A DNA stretch of 49,593 nt from Candidatus Parcubacteria bacterium (GCA_002869165.1 PKTK01000011.1:1-49593); one strand, 5' to 3'. Positions 12,201 through 20,335 are shown, counted from the stretch's first letter. Notes: generated by a model from the sequence alone, not told the origin. Program-made: numbers and translations.

Positions 12201-12655
12201 GAAAAATCCTGTTCATAATTAATTATGTGTTCACCATCAATTATCTCTAATTCAAGCTTGTATTCGCCTGCTCGCAATTCTTTACTACTCTTATCAATGG
12301 ATAAACTAAATTCTCCATCTCCCAAATACTTAACCTGTGGTTTTAAATTACTTTTAAGTCTTCCTTGAGCATCTCTTACTTCTGCTTTTATTTCAATATC
12401 CTCATACTGATCTACAAACAAACTCATCAAAAATTCCTTAAAAGAAGAATAAACATTCTGCTTCCTTTTATATTCAAAAACTAAATTCGCATCGTCTTTA
12501 AGGGAAAAGCTATTTCCCGTACCTAAATTTTTCAAAACAAAATTATCATTATCTACCCCCACTTCCTGAGCCAACACAAACAAAGGAACGAGCAACACAA
12601 AAACAAACATTGTTATGCTTTTTAGGAAAGTTCTTGTTGTTTGTTTTTTGTTCAT
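6221..12655 (-). CDS. giant secreted repeat protein (Ig-like and fibronectin type III), ends at in-frame amber
   Basis: Probable cell-surface or extracellular adhesin/envelope protein of 2,144 aa as read. Residues 12-30 form a signal peptide (FVFVLLVPLFVLAQ). Residues about 30-540 are a beta-rich region paralogous to the second half of the neighbour at 12772-18129 (shared FSWGVLA...AYLQMAVL, DNGL, DAPDISPEF). Then come a Cys-pair module, six tandem Ig-like repeats of about 100 residues (VTF-x-PSSG-x-LK-x-GDTATATI), and FN3 modules (PSSPGNL ... YVFNIWAYD) alternating with two kinds of Cys-containing spacer. The reading stops inside the fourth FN3 module at TISDLL*. The expected continuation lies in the same frame at 6220-2390, so the intact gene would encode about 3,420 residues. 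It probably forms an operon with 18171-18593 and 12772-18129. Confidence 0.85.
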   Translation of the reverse strand: MNKKQTTRTFLKSITMFVFVLLVPLFVLAQEVGVDNDNFVLKNLGTGNSFSLKDDANLVFEYKRKQNVYSSFKEFLMSLFVDQYEDIEIKAEVRDAQGRLKSNLKPQVKYLGDGEFSLSIDKSSKELRAGEYKLELEIIDGEHIINYEQDFSWGVLALNFDKAEYYNGEEAYLQMAVLNELGHTLCDSQLYLEITSPDGGVAYLNTDNGLIGRNSECGADNYIESPDYDAYYGVGAIGDYVVKLKAVTDNGEFEISDTFSVVSSTNFDIQRYGPTRINPTYDYDMEIRVRANVGFRGDVIEKVPVNFNIGSYEIKVNNEIENWKLEIGNFEQEKYLTVKNVDLNIGDELIIDYNFDAPDISPEFYVIGPLELGDFTEKREWQIASDDVNTYIYNDGTSINWITDTQAWDNTDNTYAERDIPRRSENDSANYLEGSSTTVPNLPFVISNVEIGIEGFVEGVEVTPYIIPRFGGSTNGSGYPVAGFTTTDLDAIQWTSVYSDANAPSTWTWSDVQDLDTRIYGLNTSNSQPKILYIDQIYLRVTYTPNDAPTTTIVSAFQKTDGTGAVDIQMTVDDNNDDDEVMTLVQYQEGTTCSNMTKATIDETDLNTTSDRTTDPKVENDNTYQIGNASGYVITSEGINTIDFDWLSDTDELNASSTYCIALTSYDGVSVGNTATTTVTLDNYPPPINNVTFSPSSGVLKIGDTATATIISDATGYTASTMTINGVDVSGTFIDNNDNTYTVSYTVVEGNTDRLDSDDLPISFSMLDASNNASPAYNTADAGNRPGVDSHRPTISQATITNNVYGIGDTITLVLTVTSDTDVYTLGPSTINGVNAQNLVKQSDTAYNVDYVVVEGNTDRSAGTIPISIVVTDEAGNQNNPAFTSLIANTASVDAHRPVITALAIPSLAYKVGDTITATATVSSDTDTYSLGATTINNVSATNIQKINNLTYTFDYTVQEGDDDISTPGAIPISAVFIDSADNPSTPAFTLIDANSATIDANTPSINTVTFNPSSGILKIGDTATATIAVSGSETGLLAGSVMIINGQDVSSTFTGIGGGSYTVAYTVVEGDTNRTDADDLPVNLNIQDVAGNISGSYTTASPSTRPGVDATRPVISSVNLNITSGTLKVGDIATATLTCDNSNYTAGTLTINSIDVSATFVNNLDNTYTVYYEVQEGNNDILDANDLPVSFTVFDINGNESNAFTSADPDNRPGVDANTPSINTVTFTPSSGVLKVGDTATATIAVSIIEAGLLAGTTMTINSIDVSSTFTDIGGGNYTVSYTVKEGNADILDTEDLPVNLNIQDSAGNISSSFTTADPDNRPGVDANTPSIPGNLTFVDHSDHTITIQFGSPSTDDNFLEYKIFYKVGISGVTENDSAWTQVEDADLADRLFNSTATTTISDLLAQTQYVFNIWAYDIAGNKASATTELVTNTNYAPLEATNLNQYKSDGTTIINNGAWTNENQIRLMATSSDPEGEDLDLYFEFLPVASSSLVATSVPVSACSSATAYGLCSSNVWTIGSGADEVNIINIPDSYNGYKWQVLACDNEGTCSEWVKFNASTPNVKVDNTPPSSPGNLVEYSKTNTTVTLSFGASSSEDNFREYIIYYKVGSSGVTENDLSHSSTTDNNLFYQDYNSATSTIIYNLSAGTKYVFNIYAYDEAANVTSASEITVTTDSAANPPTGDFNSVAQKTDGSGVIDISVEIDDPDNDDTLRLKLEYVAGASCDFSSPLDPSIDSSDENITADYGDPDLDNNYPYQIGTTSNWVWTSPGSNTVNFDWLSAIDEPDADGVYCLRLTANDGTYSQLVSATTTIYIDNLEPSSPGALSLNTQNTYDLVLNFGGASVENNFDTYKIFYKQGTSGVTENDIEHIDTNLLNQNYNSIATTSVSSLQAGTDYVFNIWAYDLYGNKSSSSEVSVNTNHIPGLAFSLLQRKTDQVTPIENGAWTDESNVFFSASVNDDDPSEVLSLYYEIRYVGDSFLTATTVPENVCGEGDDFLACSSKVWSITSSNGDYSLSPYIGSGTLPALPDSSTGFKWQVLACDDNNVCSDWVDAGVDPNFKVDTVDPSSPGNLSFNSRTYNSVTLDFGATTTEDNFREYIIYYKTGASGVTENDSMHSSTTDINLFNKYYNGAQNTTISDLL
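8658..9036 (-). repeat. near-identical tandem duplication inside the giant gene
   Basis: A stretch of nearly 50 bp (starting ATACTTGGCGTATTAGCATC on the plus strand) occurs at about 8658 and again at about 8988, roughly 330 bp apart, which is the length of one Ig-like module. It marks a recent unit duplication or gene-conversion event. Confidence 0.7.
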
Positions 12656-12664
12656 ATTATCAAT

Positions 12665-12760
12665 GTCATTGCGAACGTAGCGAAGCGAGGTGAAGCAATC
12701 TCAATTAAATGCACTCGACAGAGATTGCCACGTCGTCGCTTCTCTCCTCCTCGCAATGAC
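12665..12760. repeat. palindromic dispersed element (REP/MITE-like)
   Basis: Imperfect inverted repeat: the left arm starts GTCATTGCGAACG and ends GCAATCTC; the right arm starts GAGATTGCC and ends CTCGCAATGAC. It fills the gap between the two giant genes. It belongs to the TCATTGCGAGG..GCAATCTC type of intergenic palindrome known from many bacteria. It could form a hairpin that separates or stabilises the two messages. Confidence 0.75.
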
Positions 12761-12771
12761 AAAGGTTTATA

Positions 12772-15700
12772 TTATTCTCCTCCGTCATCATTTCTCCATC
12801 TATAATGAATCTGTTCTACATAAACCAATTTAGTCTGGTAAAAATCTAGATACGTATCAAAGTCCTCAACTGCACTGTCATTCGTAGTATACAATTCTGC
12901 ATCATAATCAACACTAGTTGATGCAAAAGTATTAGCAAATATCAAATTAAAATTTAGTGTACAAGAATTGTCAGCACAAACTGATGAACTAGACGGACCA
13001 ACGCTCACAGCACTATTTATATCTGTACCAGTTTCAGTAAAAGTATCTTCTGATTGACTCCAAGTGAATTCCAGATCAGAAAATGGCGTATTGTAATCAT
13101 TGTCATCAGCAAGTCTAAGCACCACTTCATCAAGTACAGCATATCCATTTGCCTCACTTACAACTGCTTGAAAATTATATTCTGTTACTGCGTCCAGAAC
13201 CAACCAATTGCTAGTCACAGGATTAGTTAAGGTTAAAGAAACGTTGTTTACCGAACCATTGGTCTTGACTGTTATTTCCTGAGCGCTACTTGCATGGCCA
13301 AATAGATCATATGCCCAGATATTTATCACGTAATCAGTACTAGGAATAAGCCCTTCCAGAGTGGTTGACCCTGCGCCATTATAATCAATTAGCCCCAAAC
13401 TTGGATCACCTGGAATTGTTGATGAACTAAACTCTATATTTGCCTCTGTCACTCCACTTATTCCTTCTTTGTAATGAATATCGTAATGAGAAAAATTCGT
13501 ATCACTTGAAGCATTGCCAAATGCAAGCGTTATGGTAGAAGTACTTTTTGATTCCACTATTAGATTACCAGGTGCAGTTGGATCAACATTATCAAGCACC
13601 AATGTGGTAGTTGCTGGATTATTCTGATCATCGATCAAGTCATTGGCTGTAAGACGAAGGCAATAAGTATCATCAGCATTTGGCAGATCATTCACAGTAT
13701 CCCAATCAAAAGAAACAGTGTTTGTAGCTGGGGTCAATATATAACCATTTGCATTACCAATTTGATAATCATTATCATTTTCAATTGACACCACACCATA
13801 AGAGGTCCCGATATTTGCAGACGTCTCATCAAGCAAAGGATCAAGCCCGCCTGCCCCAAAGCTACAATCAGCGCCTTGCACATATTCAAGTTTGGCAATT
13901 GCGAAAGCGTTTGCAGTATCTAGATCATCAACATCAATTGAAATATCAACCACGCCCGAGCCATCTGTTTTTTGCGTAGCTGGACTAGCACTTGTAAAAA
14001 TAGCTGTAGGGGCTTTATTTGTTTTGTATGAAAAAACCGTAGAACTAGACACATGACCATATTCATCATAAGCAAACATTGAAAAATAATAAGTAACATT
14101 TTCTAAAAGACCTAAAATAGTAGTTGTTGCCTCGCTATTAAACAAAACATTATTCAAATTAATATCTGATTTTGAGGCATGCATATAGTCAAGCTCATCA
14201 ATATCTGAAGAAGTTGCGTAATATATCCTATATTCTAAGAAATGCATATCACTTGAGGTAGCACCATAATACAAAGTAACACTTTCCTTAGTAGAACTTG
14301 CTCCCACGAAAGTTCCTGGTGCGCTAGGAGCTTTATTGTCGATTGTTAAAGTGGTGGTGGCTGGGCTCGCATCAACATTATCTCCGTCAGTTGCTGTTAA
14401 CTGCAAACAATAATCACCTTCCGTGTCACTCGTATCAAGTGCGCTCAACCAGTCAAAATTAACTGTTGAAGTTCCTCCACTCATAGTAATATAACCTGTA
14501 GATGTTCCAATTTGATATATTTGATTATTATCAATATCAGCATCCCCTGGACTAGAAGTAGCATTAGCATCAGTCTCGTCTAAAGTCGGGTCAAGTGGGG
14601 TTGAAAAATCGCAAGTATTTCCTGGTACATAGTCAAGCCTTGCTCTTGAGTTATCATTGTCCTCATCATAAACCTTGACAGTAATATCAACCACGCCACT
14701 ATCGTCCTTTCTCTGCAAGACAGAGATAAATTCTGAATCTGGAGGATTGTTTGGAGTATAATCAACCCTTATATATATCTGATCAATATATAGATTATTA
14801 GGAGTAGAGTTTGATGAGTTTCCTCCAAATAAACGCACATCAAGATTGGCAACATCAGCCCAAGTCCAAGTTGTTGGAGCATTAGTACTATTTGTAATAT
14901 CAATATAAAATGGAATGCTGGTGTCTGTATTTTCCATTTCAGTTGCTGTTATTTGATACTGATCTCCAGCGCTTATTCCGCCAAAATAAGGAGTAACATA
15001 AGTTGTTATTGTTGTACCATCTACATAACCTTCAATTCCCACTTCAACCGTATTTATATCACCTCCCAAATTAACTGAGGAATTTATGTTTGATTGAATA
15101 TAATTAGCTGGCTCACCTCCCCCTGTCTTTTTAGGAATCTCTCTATATGCATATGTATCCACTCCATTGTCCCAGGCCCAGGTCGAAGATGCCCAACCCA
15201 CATGGACACCATTAGTAGAAGTGCTTACGATAATAACATCAGAAGCAATCTGCCATTCTCTGGCTTCATGCCACTCAGCAATTTCAAGTGGTCCTAATAA
15301 ATAAAACTCTGGAGAAATATCTGGAGCATCGAAGTTATATACTATTATCAATTCATCTGCAATTTCCAGATCAATATTGGTCCAAGAAATCTCTTTTTCA
15401 TATTCAAAGTCCATTTCTCTAAATTTTGACTTAGGACTAGTGCTTGCCAAAGTATCATTGTAGATTAAATACTCACTGCTAGAAGCTTCTTTTAAATACA
15501 CGGTCTGCGTAGCAATCTCAAAATCAATTGGCACGTAGTCGTAAATATTACCAGAAAAATTTTCATTTGCCTTAATAGTGATAGCCATATCATAATCAGC
15601 CAATGGATAAATTCTGGTTGGACCGACTCTCTCAACGTCATAAGCTACATATTTATCTTTTCTCAAGATGTCGTTTATTGTATAAGTTCCGTTGTCAGTC

Positions 15701-18129
15701 ACGGCTGTTAAGCTCAAGTTATATTCACCAAACTCATCCATGATATAAAAAGCATAATAATCAGGATCGTCCATAACCTTTTCAGGAACACATTCAGGAT
15801 TTCTGGCTAATAAACCATTATCAGTTGAAAGGACTGAAGTAATGCCAGTAGGAGAAGTTATCTCCAGGCTCAATTCAGCTTCGCACAAAGTATGTCCATA
15901 GTCATCAAGTACGGCCATTTGCAGATAAGCAGTATCATCATCAGGGCCATATATAGACTTATTGGCGTTGATCGCCAAAACTCCCCAAGAAAAATTCTGT
16001 CCAATATCAATAGTCTGCTCATCACCACTAGATAGATCTGAAATAGTAAAGACTAGTTTATATTTACCTGGTTTATAACCTCGAGGCATATATGGAAGAC
16101 GGATCTCAAAGTTACCATCCTCCTCAAAGATCATAGAAAGTGGTAAATCCAAAAAATTACCTTCCATATCTTGTAAACTCACGTTAATATCAATATCTTC
16201 CCAATAACTAGCTAGTCCAAACATCTCCCCCACACTATCAAGTAGAGCTTGTCTATTTTTTAAATAATGAAATTTAAGTACACCTTGTTCATTCATGGCA
16301 AAATCAAGCTTATTAGAAACCAAACTCAAAGCTTTTTCCCACTCTTTTCTCTCATTTATTTTCTTTACTGTATCACTGGGTTCATATTCAGCTTCTACCC
16401 AGACGCCATCAATGTAAGCGATGTATTCGTTTTGCGCATCAATTGCTTCCACTCTAAGTTGTAAATTCTCAATGTCTTCCCAATTACTTAAAAACGAAGC
16501 ATCAAAACTAAAATAGCCATCACTCAACGCATTCACTACTAAATCATCACTAAGAGTATCCAATTTATGCCACACCACGTCATCAGCCATACCAGTAGTA
16601 GAGGAAATACCATACCAAATTATTAATTTTGCTTCACCCAAAATACTACTCTGCGCTTGGGCTTTTTTTATAAATTGAAATAAACTTATTTCTTCGGTTT
16701 CTACACTTTCTTCACTAAAATTTTCCTCTATTTCAATAACTTCTTCTACCTCTTCCACAGTTTCAACAGAAGCTTCAATAATTTCATCTTCTTCTTCAAC
16801 AATAACCTCTGCTTCCTCTTCTGCTCCTTCAGTAATCTCTACACTAATTCCCTCCGTTTTTGCATCTGCCATTCCAGCCTCAAGTACTTCTAGATCATCT
16901 TCCTTTAATTTTAGTTCCAAATCATCTGTGTTTATAGAGTCTTCATCAAATACTAATTCAGTGTCCTTATTTTGAGAAATAATTTCTTCCTCTTCTTCTA
17001 TCACAATCTGTTCTTCTTGATTAATATCATCAACACTTGTAACTGTATTGCTTTCTGGTTCAGTTTCTACCCCTAAAACTTGCATTGCCATGGAAAGTTT
17101 GATGCTAGCACTCTTAAAAACGCCTAAATCACTTAAACTTATAGCTCCTTCACTTACCATTTCAATTGCTTTAGCTTCAGTTGTTCCCCAAATATTATCA
17201 AAAGTATCTAAAAATCCTAGATCCAAAATTTCCTCAGCTTCTGCTGGTGTTTCTTCTAGCTCCTCTAGACTAGCTTCATCTTCCTCAATTATTTCAATTT
17301 CTATATTATCTTGGGAATCAAATTCTTGTAAATTTTCATCACTTTCAATATTCAAAGGCTCCAAACCCTCATCTGTGTTTTCTTCAATAAAAATATCTTC
17401 TTCATTTATAAAATCATTAACAATATCTCCATCAGTTATAACTTCTATTTCATCACTAGATTCATTTTTTTCTAATACTTCAATCTCTTCGTCTGTAATT
17501 GTTTTGATGTCATTAGTACTAACCACTTCATCTTCAGTAATTGCGCTTGACTCAAATTCTTGGTTACCAGTATTTTCTACATCTGTAATCAACTCCACAC
17601 TAGCATCAATCGTAGCAGTTTCTTCTATAGTCTCCTCTTCTTCTCTTATCAATTCTTCATCTACCTCTTCTTCTGAAGAAAATACGCCTAAATCTTCTTC
17701 TAAAAATCTAAAACCAGAAAAACTAAGGCTAAAATTACCACCAGTATAAAAGGCTGAGTTACCATCATTAAAATCTACCAAATTACCATCCTCTGGAATC
17801 TGCGGAGCAAAAGTGGCGAAATCCATATTCCACCAACCTTCTTCAAAAGACTCAGCTTCCTTGTCTTGAATTGCAGAGCTGGCATAAAGTTTAATGGTTT
17901 CAGTTTTGGTGTAATTAGCTTTTAAGGTATTTATGATAATTTCTAGAGGAGAAAAACCAAAAAGCATCAAAAATACAAAAACCCCAACAAAAAGCAAAGA
18001 CCAGCTAAAAAATCTATTTTTCAGCTGGCTGTTTTTGCTCTCTGTTTTACCAAATTTTAAACCAAATTTAGTATTCTTTGAGCACAATATCTGGTTGTGC
18101 TTATTTAATTGCATGGGGATGCTATTCAA
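12772..18129 (-). CDS. giant membrane-anchored surface protein with acidic region and FN3 modules
   Basis: 1,785-aa surface protein. Residues 1-40 are cytoplasmic and basic, and 42-60 form one transmembrane helix, so it is anchored rather than released. Residues about 140-500 are extremely rich in Glu/Asp, Ser, Ile and Val with poly-Glu runs, probably an unstructured acidic spacer. Residues about 640-1200 are the beta-rich region shared with the neighbouring giant protein. The C-terminal part has Cys-pair modules (GNTCDF...YCLQLT) and two FN3-like modules. The protein ends in HYRWRNDDGGE, a short conserved-looking tail of unknown role. It starts 41 bp after the membrane HTH gene, so the two are probably co-transcribed. 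Adhesion to host cells or envelope formation are reasonable but unproven roles. Confidence 0.85.
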   Translation of the reverse strand: MNSIPMQLNKHNQILCSKNTKFGLKFGKTESKNSQLKNRFFSWSLLFVGVFVFLMLFGFSPLEIIINTLKANYTKTETIKLYASSAIQDKEAESFEEGWWNMDFATFAPQIPEDGNLVDFNDGNSAFYTGGNFSLSFSGFRFLEEDLGVFSSEEEVDEELIREEEETIEETATIDASVELITDVENTGNQEFESSAITEDEVVSTNDIKTITDEEIEVLEKNESSDEIEVITDGDIVNDFINEEDIFIEENTDEGLEPLNIESDENLQEFDSQDNIEIEIIEEDEASLEELEETPAEAEEILDLGFLDTFDNIWGTTEAKAIEMVSEGAISLSDLGVFKSASIKLSMAMQVLGVETEPESNTVTSVDDINQEEQIVIEEEEEIISQNKDTELVFDEDSINTDDLELKLKEDDLEVLEAGMADAKTEGISVEITEGAEEEAEVIVEEEDEIIEASVETVEEVEEVIEIEENFSEESVETEEISLFQFIKKAQAQSSILGEAKLIIWYGISSTTGMADDVVWHKLDTLSDDLVVNALSDGYFSFDASFLSNWEDIENLQLRVEAIDAQNEYIAYIDGVWVEAEYEPSDTVKKINERKEWEKALSLVSNKLDFAMNEQGVLKFHYLKNRQALLDSVGEMFGLASYWEDIDINVSLQDMEGNFLDLPLSMIFEEDGNFEIRLPYMPRGYKPGKYKLVFTISDLSSGDEQTIDIGQNFSWGVLAINANKSIYGPDDDTAYLQMAVLDDYGHTLCEAELSLEITSPTGITSVLSTDNGLLARNPECVPEKVMDDPDYYAFYIMDEFGEYNLSLTAVTDNGTYTINDILRKDKYVAYDVERVGPTRIYPLADYDMAITIKANENFSGNIYDYVPIDFEIATQTVYLKEASSSEYLIYNDTLASTSPKSKFREMDFEYEKEISWTNIDLEIADELIIVYNFDAPDISPEFYLLGPLEIAEWHEAREWQIASDVIIVSTSTNGVHVGWASSTWAWDNGVDTYAYREIPKKTGGGEPANYIQSNINSSVNLGGDINTVEVGIEGYVDGTTITTYVTPYFGGISAGDQYQITATEMENTDTSIPFYIDITNSTNAPTTWTWADVANLDVRLFGGNSSNSTPNNLYIDQIYIRVDYTPNNPPDSEFISVLQRKDDSGVVDITVKVYDEDNDNSRARLDYVPGNTCDFSTPLDPTLDETDANATSSPGDADIDNNQIYQIGTSTGYITMSGGTSTVNFDWLSALDTSDTEGDYCLQLTATDGDNVDASPATTTLTIDNKAPSAPGTFVGASSTKESVTLYYGATSSDMHFLEYRIYYATSSDIDELDYMHASKSDINLNNVLFNSEATTTILGLLENVTYYFSMFAYDEYGHVSSSTVFSYKTNKAPTAIFTSASPATQKTDGSGVVDISIDVDDLDTANAFAIAKLEYVQGADCSFGAGGLDPLLDETSANIGTSYGVVSIENDNDYQIGNANGYILTPATNTVSFDWDTVNDLPNADDTYCLRLTANDLIDDQNNPATTTLVLDNVDPTAPGNLIVESKSTSTITLAFGNASSDTNFSHYDIHYKEGISGVTEANIEFSSSTIPGDPSLGLIDYNGAGSTTLEGLIPSTDYVINIWAYDLFGHASSAQEITVKTNGSVNNVSLTLTNPVTSNWLVLDAVTEYNFQAVVSEANGYAVLDEVVLRLADDNDYNTPFSDLEFTWSQSEDTFTETGTDINSAVSVGPSSSSVCADNSCTLNFNLIFANTFASTSVDYDAELYTTNDSAVEDFDTYLDFYQTKLVYVEQIHYRWRNDDGGE

Positions 18130-18170
18130 TTTTTTGCCACCTTCCGGACAGTGGCAAATTAAGGCAAAGA

Positions 18171-18593
18171 TTAAAACTTAATAGTTTCTTGATTTTGTTC
18201 CTGTATATTTTTATTTCCAGGATTTACAGTATTATTAGTAAAATAAAATATTGAAAAAAGTAAGGCGCTAAATATTACTAAAAGTATAATTATCAAAGGA
18301 ATAGCTGATTTAAAGTTTTGTAATATTAGCTTAATAATACTAAGCTCCATTTCCAACTTTCTTTTAGCATTCAAGATTTTTTCAGTATAAGTAGGAGTTT
18401 TATCCTTATTTTTACTAGCATTTTTATAAGCTAATACAGCATCCGCGGTAGTCATCCAAGAAATGTTTGTATATACCTGTTTACCTGGAATTTTACCCGA
18501 TCTAATCAACTGACCAATATAGTCAGCACTGTAACCTGATACTTCTCCGGCTTCTTTTAGGGAAATTAGGTCTTTTTCTTTCAATTTTGTCAT
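18171..18593 (-). CDS. membrane-anchored helix-turn-helix protein
   Basis: 140-aa protein. Residues about 8-55 (SLKEAGEVSGYSADYIGQLI...) form an excisionase/MerR-like winged helix-turn-helix. Residues about 97-118 form one transmembrane helix (AIPLIIILLVIFSALLFSIF) and the rest is a short outside tail. The layout suggests a transcription factor tethered to the membrane that senses envelope state. It is first in the probable operon of giant surface proteins. Two copies of a perfect palindrome lie directly upstream (18612-18661), which fits autoregulation. Confidence 0.75.
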   Translation of the reverse strand: MTKLKEKDLISLKEAGEVSGYSADYIGQLIRSGKIPGKQVYTNISWMTTADAVLAYKNASKNKDKTPTYTEKILNAKRKLEMELSIIKLILQNFKSAIPLIIILLVIFSALLFSIFYFTNNTVNPGNKNIQEQNQETIKF

Positions 18594-18611
18594 TTTGCTA
18601 ATTTTAGTACT

Positions 18612-18661
18612 TCTCGACCCCCGAGATTATTTCTAGATGGTCAATCTCGACCCCCGAGATT
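18612..18661. promoter_or_regulatory. twin palindromic operator candidates
   Basis: TCTCG-ACCCC-CGAGA at 18612-18626 and AATCTCG-ACCCC-CGAGATT at 18643-18661. Their centres are 33 bp apart, about three DNA turns, which suits cooperative binding on one face. They sit 19-68 bp before the start of the membrane HTH gene. Confidence 0.6.
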
Positions 18662-18842
18662 CTCAATTTCTATCTATATTGTACCATTTTTTAATTATAT
18701 AAAGCAAGTCTTAAAAGGTAAATATTTTAGCTATTTTTACTTAAAAATATGCAATAAATCTCTAACTATTTACAATTTTAAAACATTTTTTATTTTTAAA
18801 ATATAAAATTTTTATTATCTGTGGAAAAAATAATCCAATTTA

Positions 18843-18871
18843 TTGACAAATTAACTAAAAAATTCTAATAT
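18843..18871 (+). promoter_or_regulatory. sigma-70-type promoter
   Basis: TTGACA at 18843-18848, 17-bp spacer, TAATAT at 18866-18871. It points at the small membrane ORF at 18916. Confidence 0.6.
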
Positions 18872-18915
18872 AATAAATCTTTAAAAACCTAATAATAAAA
18901 TTAAGGAGAAGACAA

Positions 18916-19110
18916 TTGATAAAAAAATATCTACTAATCAACACTATCAACATTCTATTTATTTTACTTTTTTTTGTTTTGCTTGTTCATTTTAACTACA
19001 ACATCCAAAAAGTTCTAATTTTCTACTACTCTCCAATTTTAATAATTGGAATAATGCTTGTATTAATTAGAGCTTACAAGAAAAAAAGACGGTCTTTGAT
19101 ATGTATCTAA
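18916..19110 (+). CDS. small membrane protein, probably the remnant start of a decayed gene
   Basis: 64-aa ORF starting at TTG, chosen because AAGGAGAA lies 5 nt upstream and a promoter lies at 18843. It has two hydrophobic helices (LLINTINILFILLFFVLLV and IFYYSPILIIGIMLVLI) and a basic end. Its stop overlaps the start of an open frame (19099-19591) that lacks a start codon and encodes more membrane helices. The pair reads like one membrane protein split by a frameshift, but two separate genes cannot be excluded. Confidence 0.5.
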   Translation: MIKKYLLINTINILFILLFFVLLVHFNYNIQKVLIFYYSPILIIGIMLVLIRAYKKKRRSLICI

Positions 19111-19591
19111 TATACTTATAAATTGTGAAAAATTTCGTAAACATGGGCTTGTCTTATTAATAATTTTAAATATTTCATTTTTAGTTATTGCAAAGACATG
19201 TTTTCTAGCTATTATAAATATTTATTTTTCTTTATTTTTCTCATTTATAAAATTATTAAAAGCAACTCTAGACGAATATGCCTCGCAAATAGTCGATGAA
19301 CTTCTCGTTAAAGAACCAAAGCCATGTTTATTTGCCTTAACCCTATTCTACATTAGTCTTGTTTTTGCAAATTTGTATCTTGCAAGGCTTGATAACCTTT
19401 CACTCCTGGATGATATTTTCTTTTTTCTTTTTAACACATTTGTAGTGTTTAGTATTACAAGACTCTCAAATTATCTTGGATGCTTGCTACTGGAAAAAAA
19501 TACATATAAACACAAAATGAAGTTTCTTTTCGAAACTTCCTTTTTTATTTTATCTAAATTGTTTTTTTATCTTGCTGCTTCTATAGGTTGA
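19099..19591 (+). pseudogene. membrane protein fragment, frameshifted and truncated (possibly MscS-like)
   Basis: Open frame of about 164 codons without an ATG or GTG near its 5' end. It encodes hydrophobic helices around an amphipathic segment (TLDEYASQIVDELL) and then LFYISLVFANLY...FFLFNTFVVFSITRL. That order resembles the N-terminal membrane region of small mechanosensitive channels, but the beta-domain is missing. The frame runs 25 bp into the 3' end of the convergent pilin gene. I read it as decayed. Confidence 0.4.
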
Positions 19592-20064
19592 ATCTCTGAA
19601 CTTGAGCCAAGCTCTTCATGACATGAACCTACAGCCATTTGTCCACTGTCATATATGTAAACATAATAGCCAGTCATATCTGATGAAGCTCCTGAGGCAC
19701 TAGGATCTATCGGAATATCAGCAATATAACCCTCATCAATTAAATATAATAAATTAACGCATGATGACTGCAATGTCACTGAGGGAGTTGAGCAAGTAGT
19801 ATCGCAACCAGTAGTTGCCTCACCTATCTGATAATACCTATTAACAGTAAGCGCTGCTACATTTGCATGGTGTGTTCCACCATTATCTACTTGATCAAGT
19901 CTTAGGGCGTTTAATACAGCTGCTGAGTCAGTGCTTCTCTGGGCATTTCTAGAATCTTGAAAACGAGCTAATGGGTCCAAAGAAACAAAAGCCAGCGCAG
20001 CTAAAACAGCAATAATGCCAATTACTATTAATAATTCTACTAAAGTAAAGCCTCTCTTGTACAT
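19567..20064 (-). CDS. type IV prepilin / pseudopilin
   Basis: 165-aa major-pilin-like protein. The short leader MYKRG is followed by FTLVELLIVIGIIAVLAALA: a type III signal peptide cut by prepilin peptidase (PilD) between G5 and F6, with the assembly-critical Glu five residues into the mature chain. The soluble domain has three Cys in the middle (GCDTTCSTPS..SSC) and one near the end. The family builds fibres for adhesion, twitching or DNA uptake; comEC at 21.2 kb fits the DNA-uptake option. No pilus-assembly genes are in the window. Confidence 0.92.
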   Translation of the reverse strand: MYKRGFTLVELLIVIGIIAVLAALAFVSLDPLARFQDSRNAQRSTDSAAVLNALRLDQVDNGGTHHANVAALTVNRYYQIGEATTGCDTTCSTPSVTLQSSCVNLLYLIDEGYIADIPIDPSASGASSDMTGYYVYIYDSGQMAVGSCHEELGSSSEIQPIEAAR

Positions 20065-20193
20065 ATTGTTAAAATTATTTTATATTAACATTATAACACA
20101 AATGTAAAATATCGTAAAAATTAAGCTTTGGATTAGAATTTAAGATGTCGGGATGCCCGCCCAAGGCGGATTAGCCTTTATAATTTTAATGTT

Positions 20194-20256
20194 GCTAAAA
20201 AGATCTGAAGAGGCGGAAGCCTCACGCCATCGACTAAAGTGTCTTTTTTTTTCTAC
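20194..20256 (+). ncRNA. possible small RNA with terminator
   Basis: AAAAAGA and TCTTTTTTTT can close a stem around a perfect GAGGC-GGAA-GCCTC hairpin, and the U-run looks like an intrinsic terminator. It lies between the pilin gene and tRNA-Pro with no ORF. No family recognised; the GGAA loop alone is not enough to call SRP RNA. Confidence 0.25.
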
Positions 20257-20335
20257 TATAATTATCTATCTTTCATATTCTTGTTTCTTATTTTGACTAT
20301 CAACAATGTCGAATACTACTCATACCAAAGTATTT

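Noticed and set aside
17048..17749. 233-codon plus-strand ORF antisense to the acidic surface protein
   Set aside because: It is the mirror of a Glu/Asp-rich coding stretch, reads as poly-Ser/Ile low complexity and has no ribosome binding site.
20194..20256. SRP (4.5S) RNA because of the GGAA loop
   Set aside because: The asymmetric internal loops of the SRP Alu/S domain are missing; kept only as a weak small-RNA candidate.
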